Assembly: GCA_016794985.1 (NCBI GenBank)
Contig: JAEUIQ010000019.1
Span: forward strand, 62,001 to 126,000
Reading direction: 5' to 3'
DNA: 64,000 nt
Origin: Planctomycetaceae bacterium
GTDB taxonomy: Bacteria; Planctomycetota; Planctomycetia; Pirellulales; Pirellulaceae
Shown in pieces: positions 1 through 7,548 of this stretch. Numbering within the stretch: position 1 is the stretch's first letter; the number at the start of each line of letters is the position of its first letter. The notes under the pieces were generated by a model. The model saw only the letters and a list, made by a program, of their open reading frames with translations. It had not been told where the DNA came from and made no database searches. Both the position numbers and the translations under genes were made by a program.

Positions 1-96
1 TCTTACTTGGAATCTCGCCTGGATCGTCCGGCGACGGCCTGGGCCCAAATCTTCTGGACGATGGTCACTTCACCTGAACTTCGCTTCAACCATTGA
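1..96 (+). CDS. C-terminal end of a PSD1/DUF1553 domain protein (5' cut by window edge)
   Basis: Only the last 31 codons are present, read in frame 1 and ending at TGA 94-96. The tail resembles the usual end of planctomycete PSD1 (DUF1553) proteins, where a tryptophan-rich helix is followed by a short SPELRFNH-type ending after 'the number of rows that remain in stock' helix; here WAQIFWTMVTSPELRFNH is seen. These proteins normally carry a cytochrome c-like head, DUF1549 and DUF1553, and are exported. In planctomycetes they are typically paired with a downstream DUF1501 gene, which is what follows here 51 bases on. The function of the pair is not established. Identification rests on a short tail plus the neighbour. 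Confidence 0.75.
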   Translation, partial: SYLESRLDRPATAWAQIFWTMVTSPELRFNH

Positions 97-147
97 AGCC
101 AATCACCATAAGACGGCAAAAGAACCCAGACCTTGGAGAAAACGGTG

Positions 148-1485
148 ATGAATCAACAGCAGAAAACACGGCGGACCACCGATTGTGGTGGCGCCGACCA
201 TCGTTGGCATCGTCGTATGTTCTTGGAAGGAGCCTGCGGAGGTTTAGCAGCTTCCGCCGCCAGTTTCAGCGGGTTGTTTTCGATCCCTGCCTTTGGCCAA
301 TCGATGCGACAAACAGCGAAGCGTTGCATCATGTTGTGGCTGTGTGGTGCGCCGAGTCAATTTGAAACGTGGGACCCCAAACCTCGGACGCGAACTTCGG
401 GCCCATTCCGTAGCATCCCAACTTGCCTTCCCGGTGTCCACATCAGCGAACTGATGCCCAAGTGCGCGACGATTCTCGATAGAATGGCAATCATCCGTTC
501 GATGAGTACCAAGCCTTCCGAGCACTTCGAAGGAATCGACATGCTGACTCGTGGCCATGCGCCGCGCCCGCCATTTCAACGCCCGATTTTGGGCTCGGTA
601 TTGGCTCAGCAACTTGGGCAATTGGATTCGGCGGTCCCACAATTTGTTTTGTTGGACCCCTGTCCCGAAGGTAACGAATTCAAAAGCTTTAAAGCAGGGA
701 ATTGGGCTGGTTGGTTGGGTGCCGAATACGCGCCGGTTCGGGCTGGTGGTACGTATGGAATCTCCAACATTCAACGGCCAGACGAAATTAACGACATAGA
801 TCATGCGGATCGATTGGCGCTGCGCCGGTTTCTGGGTCGGAAGTTCGAAAACGATTCCAAAAGTGCCGCAGCGGCATCGTACAATGCCATATTTGAGCGC
901 GTTGATGGATTGATGAGTTGTGCCCCACTGTTCGACTTGAACGCTCTGCCGGAAATTGACAAGCAAAAATATGGTCCTGGAGCGTTCGGTTTGCATGTCT
1001 TGCAGGCTCGGCACTTGATTGAAAACGGATGCGCTAGCGTGATGGTGGCCAATGGGATGCCTTGGGATTGTCACGTACTGAATCATGAACTTTATCAAAT
1101 GTTGGTACCTGAACTTGATCGTGTCATCTATCACTTGATAACCGACTTGCAGGATCGCGGACTTTTGGACAACACCTTGGTCATTATGATGGGCGAATTT
1201 GGCCGCACGCCGTGGCTGAATGACGCTCGTGGACGTGATCACTATCCGAATGCTTGGTCACTAGCGTTAGCAGGTTGTGGCATTCGGCCTGGCGTTGTTT
1301 ACGGTGCCACCGATCCAGAGGGCTTCACTGTGAGTGAGAATCCGGTGGATCAAGGACGCTTGTTTGCGACTATCTTTTCTGCGTTAGGGATTGATCCCCA
1401 CCAACCCTACGAATTACCGGATGATTTCCCGGAGTTTCGACGAGTCGAAAACCAGGCGGAACCCGTGAGGGAGGTGCTGTTATGA
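148..1485 (+). CDS. DUF1501 domain-containing exported protein
   Basis: The product has 445 residues and belongs to the DUF1501 family, which has an alkaline-phosphatase/sulfatase-like fold and partners PSD1 proteins in planctomycetes; its substrate is unknown. A twin-arginine-like leader is visible (HRRMFLEG at about residues 21-28, then a glycine/alanine-rich hydrophobic stretch), which suggests Tat export. Family-typical stretches are CIMLWLCGAPSQFETWDPKP and, near the C-terminus, MGEFGRTPWLND followed by GRDHYPNAW. The start at ATG 148 was chosen because GGAG at 135-138 is well placed; a GTG at 145 is possible. The stop overlaps the next gene's ATG (1482), so the WD40 gene is probably translationally coupled. 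Confidence 0.9.
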   Translation: MNQQQKTRRTTDCGGADHRWHRRMFLEGACGGLAASAASFSGLFSIPAFGQSMRQTAKRCIMLWLCGAPSQFETWDPKPRTRTSGPFRSIPTCLPGVHISELMPKCATILDRMAIIRSMSTKPSEHFEGIDMLTRGHAPRPPFQRPILGSVLAQQLGQLDSAVPQFVLLDPCPEGNEFKSFKAGNWAGWLGAEYAPVRAGGTYGISNIQRPDEINDIDHADRLALRRFLGRKFENDSKSAAAASYNAIFERVDGLMSCAPLFDLNALPEIDKQKYGPGAFGLHVLQARHLIENGCASVMVANGMPWDCHVLNHELYQMLVPELDRVIYHLITDLQDRGLLDNTLVIMMGEFGRTPWLNDARGRDHYPNAWSLALAGCGIRPGVVYGATDPEGFTVSENPVDQGRLFATIFSALGIDPHQPYELPDDFPEFRRVENQAEPVREVLL

Positions 1486-2606
1486 AGTTCAGTCAAGAAT
1501 GGCAAAGTGAACGAATTCAACGTTGGCACGTGCCGACCGCGGTTTTGGGTTTGGATCTAGCGCCGGACGAAACCTTGGCGTACGTCGGTTGTTTTGCGGG
1601 CGTAGGCACCTTGAATTTGGAAAATGGTGCTTTTGATCTCTTGTACTCGCACGACAGTTACGTTTCCGGGGTCGTCAGGATACCGGAGACCAATCTCTTG
1701 GTCTCCGCCGGTTACGATGGCCTACTGCGTTGGTTTGACATCGAGAAACGAGAGGTAATTCGATCGCAACAAGTTGCCGAATCATGGATTTGGGATCTCG
1801 CATTGGGAAATCCGGCAAACGGGAAGCCTCGCATCGCGACCGCTTGTGGTCAATATTTGGCTGGCGACTACGAGTATCGACCTCTACCTAGCCCGCACCC
1901 GAATGTTCAAGTTTGGGATGGCGTGACGGGCCAACCGTTGCATCAGTTCACGATGCTACCTCCGGTTCAAGCCATCGCATTCAGTCGGTGTGGCACGCGA
2001 GTCGCCGCAGCAAATTTGATGGGCGACATTCATGTGTGGGATTTGAACAAGGAGTCTGACCCACTTGCGACAAATCGTCCTCCGGACTGGAGTTGGCACA
2101 CTCCTGACTTTACCGCATTTGGAGTCATCAAAAGCCATTGTCAGGTGGGTGGAATTCATGCCGTCGCGTTTGCTCCAGATGGGCTAAGTGTGATTGTGGC
2201 AGGGATGGGACCGATGGTTGACCCGATGGCTGGGAATGGACGCCAGCGTTGGCAGCGGTTTTGGCTTTCAGAGGATAAAGCAGGAACCAAAAGTCAATCA
2301 CAGGACGAACGGGTGGGCGAGGGCTTGATGGAGGCCCTTGCCGTCAATCTTGAGGAGGGTACTTTCGCCATGTCAGGAAGATTGAGGGGCGGAGCGTTCA
2401 ACACAGGCCTGTTTTCGCTGGAAACCGGAGAATTGGTGCATGGATTCAAGACGGATTCTCGCGTTACTAAGGCAAGATTTCTACGCGACGGACGAACCTT
2501 GATTTTATCCGGCGCCTTGAGTCAATCGGCCGATGCAGAACAACCGTTCGGCGTGGTGGACGTTTTTCGCGTCCAGCCAGTTGACTCACAACCACCAGTC
2601 GGATAG
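1482..2606 (+). CDS. WD40 repeat protein
   Basis: This is a 374-residue protein with several degenerate WD40 blades. Examples are LVSAGYDGLLRWFDIEK (near residue 75), the segment ending NVQVWDGVTGQPLHQF, and VAAANLMGDIHVWDLN. No signal peptide is evident, so a cytoplasmic beta-propeller scaffold is likely. The gene starts inside the stop codon of the DUF1501 gene. PSD1/DUF1501/WD40 strings are common in planctomycetes, often read as a complex of unknown role, and the same is inferred here. There is no catalytic motif. Confidence 0.85.
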   Translation: MKFSQEWQSERIQRWHVPTAVLGLDLAPDETLAYVGCFAGVGTLNLENGAFDLLYSHDSYVSGVVRIPETNLLVSAGYDGLLRWFDIEKREVIRSQQVAESWIWDLALGNPANGKPRIATACGQYLAGDYEYRPLPSPHPNVQVWDGVTGQPLHQFTMLPPVQAIAFSRCGTRVAAANLMGDIHVWDLNKESDPLATNRPPDWSWHTPDFTAFGVIKSHCQVGGIHAVAFAPDGLSVIVAGMGPMVDPMAGNGRQRWQRFWLSEDKAGTKSQSQDERVGEGLMEALAVNLEEGTFAMSGRLRGGAFNTGLFSLETGELVHGFKTDSRVTKARFLRDGRTLILSGALSQSADAEQPFGVVDVFRVQPVDSQPPVG

Positions 2607-2666
2607 CTTGTTGAGTAGGGCTGCGTTAGTCCACATTTTTTCCATGTTCTCTGAGGAGAGACCTTA

Positions 2667-2819
2667 ATGCGTTCGATCGTTACCATGTTGTTGATTGCTG
2701 CTTTTGGTGTATGCGTTGGATGTGGTGGCGAAACGCCAGCCCCAGCCAAGAAGCCTGCTGACCCAGCTCCTGCTGCTACCACAACCGACAAGCCTGCTGA
2801 TCCAGCTGCTGCCAAGTAA
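2667..2819 (+). CDS. Small alanine/proline-rich lipoprotein
   Basis: This 50-residue gene has a good ribosome site (GAGGAG at 2653-2658) ahead of ATG 2667. The peptide has a basic start, a hydrophobic stretch and a cysteine in a lipobox-like setting (CVGC at residues 16-19), then a tail with two copies of a KPADPA motif. It is therefore probably a lipid-anchored peptide with a disordered Pro/Ala tail. A strong terminator follows 33 bases after the stop, which supports a separate expressed transcript. No function can be assigned; such tiny lipoproteins are frequent in planctomycetes. Confidence 0.75.
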   Translation: MRSIVTMLLIAAFGVCVGCGGETPAPAKKPADPAPAATTTDKPADPAAAK

Positions 2820-2851
2820 TGCTTGGCTTGTCTTTGCACAAGAAACCAAAA

Positions 2852-2886
2852 GACCGAAGCCATTAATGATGGCTTCGGTCTTTTTT
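2852..2886 (+). terminator. Rho-independent terminator after the small lipoprotein
   Basis: A perfect 12-bp stem (GACCGAAGCCAT at 2852-2863 with ATGGCTTCGGTC at 2869-2880), a 5-base loop and a run of six T (2881-2886) form a textbook intrinsic terminator. The A-run on its left side (AAAAGA) means it may also serve the opposing gene that ends at 2949. Confidence 0.9.
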
Positions 2887-2948
2887 GTTTGAATAAGGGG
2901 GACGAAGTTCAACGTTCGCTGAACCGCGAGCAGTGGTAGAGCTAGAAC

Positions 2949-3644
2949 CTAAACGGCCTCGTGCTCGACTCCCAACCGCATACAAAATTCTTGAAACACG
3001 CTGCGATAATCGTTCGTTGTTGAATGAACATGTTCTGCTTCGGAGAGGAAACGAATCTCTTCGTCACAGGGAACGCCATTCTTTTCGAGGGTGAACTCGA
3101 ATTGCTCCAACGGACTACCGTACATGATGAGCAATTTGTGTTCGTCAAATTGAACTTCTTGTGGACGGCCTTGATTCATCACCGCAATCCCGGTGCAGCC
3201 GTCGTTCAGCAGCATGTCTTCGTATTCCCAAAGGAGGCTCACCAACACCGGAGTGTCGATGTGCTCCCGATAGAGATCTTCATGGTCACCTGCTTGGTTG
3301 TCATGGCTTGTCTCCAGCACGACATCCACGACCGGGCCAAGTTTCTCGACTAATTGGATGAACGTCGGAAACAGGGATTTTTTCGAGACCGCCGCCATGA
3401 TGACCGGGACTCGGGTTTCATTTTCATCATCGACGTACACGTCATGCCGATAGCCTTGTTGGGGCGATATTTTCAAGTCGTAAGCCGGGCGAACGGCATT
3501 GGTGAGTTCAAAATCACCATACGACTTGACATCCAAATGGGCTGCCAATTCGTTTTGCGAAATTGTGGCAAAGCTGTTCATTGGTAATTGATTCCCATCA
3601 TCGTCTGATGAAGGATTGGTGAAAAAACGTTCCATGAAACCCAT
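2949..3644 (-). CDS. Conserved hypothetical protein (planctomycete type)
   Basis: This is a soluble acidic protein of 231 residues with no signal peptide or membrane segment. Translation probably begins at ATG 3642-3644 (MGFMERFF) because a CAGGAAAA ribosome site lies just upstream; the longer open frame has no support. I recognise no domain or catalytic motif. The C-terminal half reads as an alpha/beta domain (ending QEFCMRLGVEHEAV). It is transcribed divergently from the ubiquitin-like operon with 442 bases between them, so a shared regulatory region is possible but functional linkage is not shown. Confidence 0.65.
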   Translation of the reverse strand: MGFMERFFTNPSSDDDGNQLPMNSFATISQNELAAHLDVKSYGDFELTNAVRPAYDLKISPQQGYRHDVYVDDENETRVPVIMAAVSKKSLFPTFIQLVEKLGPVVDVVLETSHDNQAGDHEDLYREHIDTPVLVSLLWEYEDMLLNDGCTGIAVMNQGRPQEVQFDEHKLLIMYGSPLEQFEFTLEKNGVPCDEEIRFLSEAEHVHSTTNDYRSVFQEFCMRLGVEHEAV

Positions 3645-4086
3645 GGCAGTTTTCCTGATTGATAGCGGCGAAATATCAGTCCGCAAGGCAGTTGGTCGGG
3701 TCAGACCCTCTGCCAAGCTCACGGGGAAATCTAGGCCATCGATAGTTGCGGTATCAAGAAAACTTCAGGGCTTGAGCAAATTCCGGAACATTTTTTCCCA
3801 AACACGATTGCTCAGGGTGATACAATCAGAACATCCAACAAAATCCCGACTTGCGAACGGGACTTGGTGGCGGCTGAGACGTCGAAACTTTACCCCCTGC
3901 CCTGCCCCGCCACGACTCGGACCGAAACGAAAACCGAAATTTGTCCATTTCGATGGCGGTTCATGATAGTCGGCGAAAATTTGCGGCCAAATGGACTAGA
4001 ATCCTGCCAAGATTCGGTATGCTATTACGAAGTAATGGCGGTGCAATTCAAACCGTCCCCGAAAATGCCGGTCAAGGAACCCGATC
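3645..4086. other. Divergent intergenic region before the ubiquitin-like operon
   Basis: The 442 bases between the hypothetical gene and the Ubl gene hold no convincing reading frame. The region is presumably the promoter region of both transcripts, but I could not pick a clear -35/-10 pair. It contains one copy of the CCCTGCCCT motif (3895-3907) that recurs along the + strand of the first half of the window. Confidence 0.5.
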
Positions 4087-4383
4087 ATGAGCCAACCCAC
4101 ACAACCTCAAGGAACGAAAGTCGTCATTCTAGATCAAACAGGTTCCAAGAGTGTCGAAGCCGTCATCGCCGACAGCGTGACCGTCAGCAAGATCCTGCCA
4201 AACATCATTACCAAGCTAAGTTTGCCGATGTTGGGCCCGGATGGACAGCCGATGAGCTACAGCCTGGATCATAAGGAAGGCGGTAAACGACTGCGAGAAG
4301 GCGAGACCTTGGTCGCCGCAGGCGTTCGCAGTGGCGATCACCTGATCGTTTATCCTGAAATTGTTGCGGGAGCGTGCCAATGA
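4087..4383 (+). CDS. Ubiquitin-like protein of the YukD/EsaB type (Ubl modifier)
   Basis: This is a 98-residue beta-grasp protein. The stretch YSLDHKEGGKRLREGETL (residues 58-75) followed by AAGVRSGDHLIVYPE is characteristic of YukD/EsaB-type ubiquitin-like proteins. The first about 9 residues are a flexible leader. The tail reads PEIVAGACQ: there is no di-glycine, only Gly95 followed by three residues, so conjugation would need trimming by the JAMM protease encoded two genes downstream, or a different chemistry. It is the first gene of a tightly overlapping operon with E2, E1, JAMM and RING-like genes, which points to a protein modifier rather than a type VII secretion accessory; no EssC or Esx gene is nearby. 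Confidence 0.88.
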   Translation: MSQPTQPQGTKVVILDQTGSKSVEAVIADSVTVSKILPNIITKLSLPMLGPDGQPMSYSLDHKEGGKRLREGETLVAAGVRSGDHLIVYPEIVAGACQ

Positions 4384-5006
4384 GTTCGCCGCGAGTTCGC
4401 CGTCTGATTGCAGACCAAGACTCCGTTAGGCATTTGGTGCAACAGTCCACCATCTTGGAAATGAGTTGCTCGGGCGACCCCGCAAGCACGTATCTGTTTA
4501 GATACAGCGGACGGGGCTTGGCAATGGACGCCAATGGACATTTGCAAGAACAGTGGGTTCACGAAGTTCGCGTCAACCTGGGAGCTAATTATCCTCGTGT
4601 GATGCCGGAACTGCATTGGTTGACTCCGATCTTCCATCCCAATATTTCGGCGAACGGTTTGGTGTGCCTGGGAGGGTACAGTACGCACTGGGTGCCCAGT
4701 CTGAGGTTGGATGATTTGTGCCTCATGCTGTGGGACATGATTCGCTATCGCAATTTCGATATCAGTAGCCCTTACAACCGAGTGGCCGCCGAATGGGCGA
4801 AAACGCAACGGCATTTTATCTTGCCGTTGGACCCGCGCCCGCTGCGGACTCCAGCCCATTCCGAAAGTTCTGCCCGCAGTGGACCGACAACAAGTGCCGA
4901 AAGCCAAGCGAACAGTCTTCATGAGACGCGGACAGATTGGACGACGGGCGATACTGATTACAATCATGTAAAGCCGCAACGAGAAGCCGAGATTACCTTC
5001 CTGTGA
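4380..5006 (+). CDS. E2 ubiquitin-conjugating enzyme homologue
   Basis: The product has 208 residues with a UBC fold over roughly residues 10-145 and a disordered Ser/Thr-rich tail. The active-site region is remarkably eukaryote-like: HPN at 86-88, catalytic Cys96 in GLVCLGG, and Trp104-Val-Pro eight residues on. These are the same spacings as HPN-x7-C and C-x7-W in eukaryotic E2s. The YP pair (71-72) matches the conserved proline turn before the active site. Role: accept the activated Ubl from the E1 as a thioester and pass it to substrate, with or without the RING-like protein. ATG 4380 overlaps the Ubl stop (ATGA), so the two are co-translated. Confidence 0.92.
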   Translation: MSSPRVRRLIADQDSVRHLVQQSTILEMSCSGDPASTYLFRYSGRGLAMDANGHLQEQWVHEVRVNLGANYPRVMPELHWLTPIFHPNISANGLVCLGGYSTHWVPSLRLDDLCLMLWDMIRYRNFDISSPYNRVAAEWAKTQRHFILPLDPRPLRTPAHSESSARSGPTTSAESQANSLHETRTDWTTGDTDYNHVKPQREAEITFL

Positions 5007-5022
5007 GAAAGAAAGTCGAAAC

Positions 5023-6240
5023 GTGTCCGAACCGGTGTTGTTCATCGACGACCAAGATCGGTACGACCGGTTGCGGCTGATTTCTTGGTGGGATCAAGAG
5101 CGGATCCGCCAGGCTCGAGTTCTTGTGGTGGGTGCCGGGGCGTTGGGTAATGAGGTGATCAAGAATCTGGTTCTGCTCGGGATTGGCACGATCTATCTGA
5201 TTGATTTCGATTTGATCGAAGCCTCCAACTTGAGCCGTAGCGTTTTCTTTCGAGATTCGGATCGTGGCCAGCCCAAAGCATGTGTCTTGGCCGCTCGCGC
5301 TCAGGAATTGAACCCGGACAGTCGAGTCATCCCGCTTCATGGCAACGTCATGCTGGACATTGGCATTGGGTTGATCAAAAGCTTGGATGTCGTGGTTGGG
5401 TGTTTGGATAATCGCGAAGCCCGTTTATGGGTAAACCGCCTGTGTTGGAAAGCCAATATCCCGTGGATCGATGGCGGGATCCAGGAACTAAGCGGCGTTG
5501 TAAAAGTCTATATGCCCCCCGATGGCGCATGTTACGAATGCACCATGACGGCGAATGACTACCGTTTGATCCAGTTGCGTTACAGTTGCCCTTTGCTCAA
5601 ACGCGAAGATATTCAAGCTGGGCGCGTTCCCACCGCGCCGACCATCGCGTCCATGATTGGCGCTTGGCAGGTTCAGGAGCTTTTGAAATTGCTGCACAAG
5701 TTACCCACGGATTCGGGAACCGCGTTGGTGTTCAACGGCTTTGGCAACCAAAGCTACAAAAGCAAACTGCCGCGGCGCGACGACTGCTTGAGTCATGAGA
5801 CCTACGAACCGGTTATTGATTCGCCGCTGACTCATCAAGCGACGATCGGTCAACTGAAAGAATGGAGCCGCCCATTGGCAGGCTCCGACATCAGCGTGGT
5901 TTTGGATCGCGACTGGGTCGAGACTTTGTCCTGCGATCACTGTCTGCATCAAGAACTTGTCCACCGCCCTGCCCTTTCGGTGACTCTTGACGAAGCGATG
6001 TGCAAGTGTGGTCAAGTCATGCGACCTCAAATGCGATGCGAGATCCCTACGACAGACGAGTTTGAAATGCTCACCCTGTCGTCCTTGGGGATCGCGGACT
6101 GGGACGTCCTCAAATTGGTATCCGCCAATGGGCAAGAATGGTACATTTCGTTGGAGCCCATCGAAGGAACGCATCGCCCTGCCCTGCCCTGCCAGGATCC
6201 GTTGCCACCTGACGTCGGAAGGCAACCGCCGCATGAGTGA
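5023..6240 (+). CDS. E1-like ThiF/UBA family Ubl-activating enzyme with C-terminal zinc module
   Basis: This 405-residue protein would adenylate the Ubl C-terminus and hand it to the E2. Seen directly: a Rossmann loop GAGALG at 37-42, LIDFDLIEASNLSRS (59-73) typical of ThiF/MoeB, CYEC (170-173), a candidate catalytic Cys189 in YSCPLL, and VPTAPTIASMIGAWQVQEL (202-220), the family helix after the crossover loop. Beyond the ThiF domain, C304-x2-C307 and C327-x-C329 suggest a separate zinc-binding module of about 100 residues not present in plain ThiF/MoeB; it may dock the E2 or the Ubl. Translation starts at GTG 5023, 16 bases after the E2 gene, behind a purine-rich GAGAAAGAAAG. Confidence 0.9.
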   Translation: MSEPVLFIDDQDRYDRLRLISWWDQERIRQARVLVVGAGALGNEVIKNLVLLGIGTIYLIDFDLIEASNLSRSVFFRDSDRGQPKACVLAARAQELNPDSRVIPLHGNVMLDIGIGLIKSLDVVVGCLDNREARLWVNRLCWKANIPWIDGGIQELSGVVKVYMPPDGACYECTMTANDYRLIQLRYSCPLLKREDIQAGRVPTAPTIASMIGAWQVQELLKLLHKLPTDSGTALVFNGFGNQSYKSKLPRRDDCLSHETYEPVIDSPLTHQATIGQLKEWSRPLAGSDISVVLDRDWVETLSCDHCLHQELVHRPALSVTLDEAMCKCGQVMRPQMRCEIPTTDEFEMLTLSSLGIADWDVLKLVSANGQEWYISLEPIEGTHRPALPCQDPLPPDVGRQPPHE

Positions 6241-7546
6241 TGAGATGTCGTTTGGCGAACTTCAAGTCGTCCAACCTCAGTTGGCGTTGCGACCGGATCA
6301 AGATCCGCACCTGGCGGTCGTTTCGGTCGGCACGCCCGAGCACAGACAACTCCGCATCTACGTGGACTTTGCGACACTTCAAGCAATTGAAGAGCACGTC
6401 CATCAGGACACTTCAATCGAACTGGGCGGTGTGTTGCTGGGCGGACAGTATGTCGATGACCAAGGACAGCCGTTCGTGGTTGTCCGCGAGGCATTGGATG
6501 GCCAACACTTTGAAGCGACAAAGGGCAGTTTCAAATTCACGCACGATACTTGGCAGGATTTGTTGCAACGGACCGCAAGTTACCCGGAAACAACTCGCAT
6601 GGTTGGCTGGTACCACAGTCACCCTGGGTGGGGGATATTCCTCTCCGACCTAGACATGTTTATCTGCCGTGGGTTCTTCAACAATCCGTTGGATGTCGCG
6701 TTGGTAGTTGACCCTTGTCAAGACTATCGAGGCTGGTTTCACTGGCCTTCCGCCATGGGCCGTGAACGCCGCCAACAAAACTCTGGGTTTTACTTGTTTG
6801 ATTCTCGACATCGGCTACCGCAATTGCAGCGGGCAGCCGAATTGCTAAACGAAGCGGAGAGCGATATGAGTTCCACATCAACATTTGCGGCACCTCGATC
6901 GGGGACCGGGCGAGCGCTATCGCGTTCCCAAACGGGAGACTCCGTTGCGCCAGCTCAAGTTTTCGTTGCGCAATCTGATCAAACTTGGCCCTTGATCGTC
7001 TTGATGGCAATGTTGTCACTTCAAACGATTCTGATTGCCTTGGTGGGCTGGTCCGTTTGGACAATGCCCCGAGAATCACGGACGACAGCCGAAAGCAAAG
7101 AGTCGGCCTATCGCGAAGTCCTTGCCGCAATGATCGCGACCGCCGATCCCGGCCTTTCGCCAGCACTCACCAAACAGAGAATTGACGCGCTCGCGAACCG
7201 GCAACAAGAACTTCAAGAATTGAGAACCCAGTCGCAACTGTTCCAAGTCGCCGCAGAATCGTCACAAAAGCAGACCCAAGAGACATTGCAAAAGCTCGAA
7301 GCGACCACGGTTGATCTGCAAAAAGCTCACGCGGTCAATCGTGATCTAGACGCCAGAATCAAATCGTTGGAATTGGCCAAACAAACTTCAGCTAACGACA
7401 CGCCCACGGGTTTGGGTGGGTCTTGGTGGACATCGCCTTGGGTTAGCACTGGGATCGGCGCCCTTGGTCTAGTGTTAGGAGCTGCACTTGGCGGTTGGTG
7501 GATTTCAAGACGACAACCAGGTCTGGAAACCTTTGAGAAAGACTGA
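6233..7546 (+). CDS. JAB/MPN (JAMM) metalloprotease with two membrane segments and a coiled coil
   Basis: This is a 437-residue putative Ubl-processing or deconjugating protease. A complete JAMM motif is visible: Glu63 (IELGG), His128-Ser-His130, Ser138 and Asp141 (HSHP...SDLD), as in Rpn11-type deubiquitinases. The domain spans about residues 40-185. It is followed by a Ser/Thr-rich linker, a membrane segment (about 252-276), a long coiled coil (about 310-385) and a second membrane segment (about 402-425), so catalysis probably occurs on the cytoplasmic face with a coiled-coil domain on the other side. ATG 6233 overlaps the E1 stop by 8 bases; the frame is open upstream but lies inside the E1 gene. 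Likely jobs are trimming the Ubl tail after Gly95 and removing Ubl from targets. Confidence 0.9.
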   Translation: MSDEMSFGELQVVQPQLALRPDQDPHLAVVSVGTPEHRQLRIYVDFATLQAIEEHVHQDTSIELGGVLLGGQYVDDQGQPFVVVREALDGQHFEATKGSFKFTHDTWQDLLQRTASYPETTRMVGWYHSHPGWGIFLSDLDMFICRGFFNNPLDVALVVDPCQDYRGWFHWPSAMGRERRQQNSGFYLFDSRHRLPQLQRAAELLNEAESDMSSTSTFAAPRSGTGRALSRSQTGDSVAPAQVFVAQSDQTWPLIVLMAMLSLQTILIALVGWSVWTMPRESRTTAESKESAYREVLAAMIATADPGLSPALTKQRIDALANRQQELQELRTQSQLFQVAAESSQKQTQETLQKLEATTVDLQKAHAVNRDLDARIKSLELAKQTSANDTPTGLGGSWWTSPWVSTGIGALGLVLGAALGGWWISRRQPGLETFEKD

Positions 7547-7548
7547 CG

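Noticed and set aside
244..1242. Long minus-strand frame opposite the DUF1501 gene
   Set aside because: It is a shadow of the DUF1501 coding frame without domain or ribosome site.
4087..4383. Ubl as a type VII secretion EsaB/YukD component
   Set aside because: No EssC, EssB or Esx genes are near, while E1, E2, JAMM and RING-like genes overlap it.
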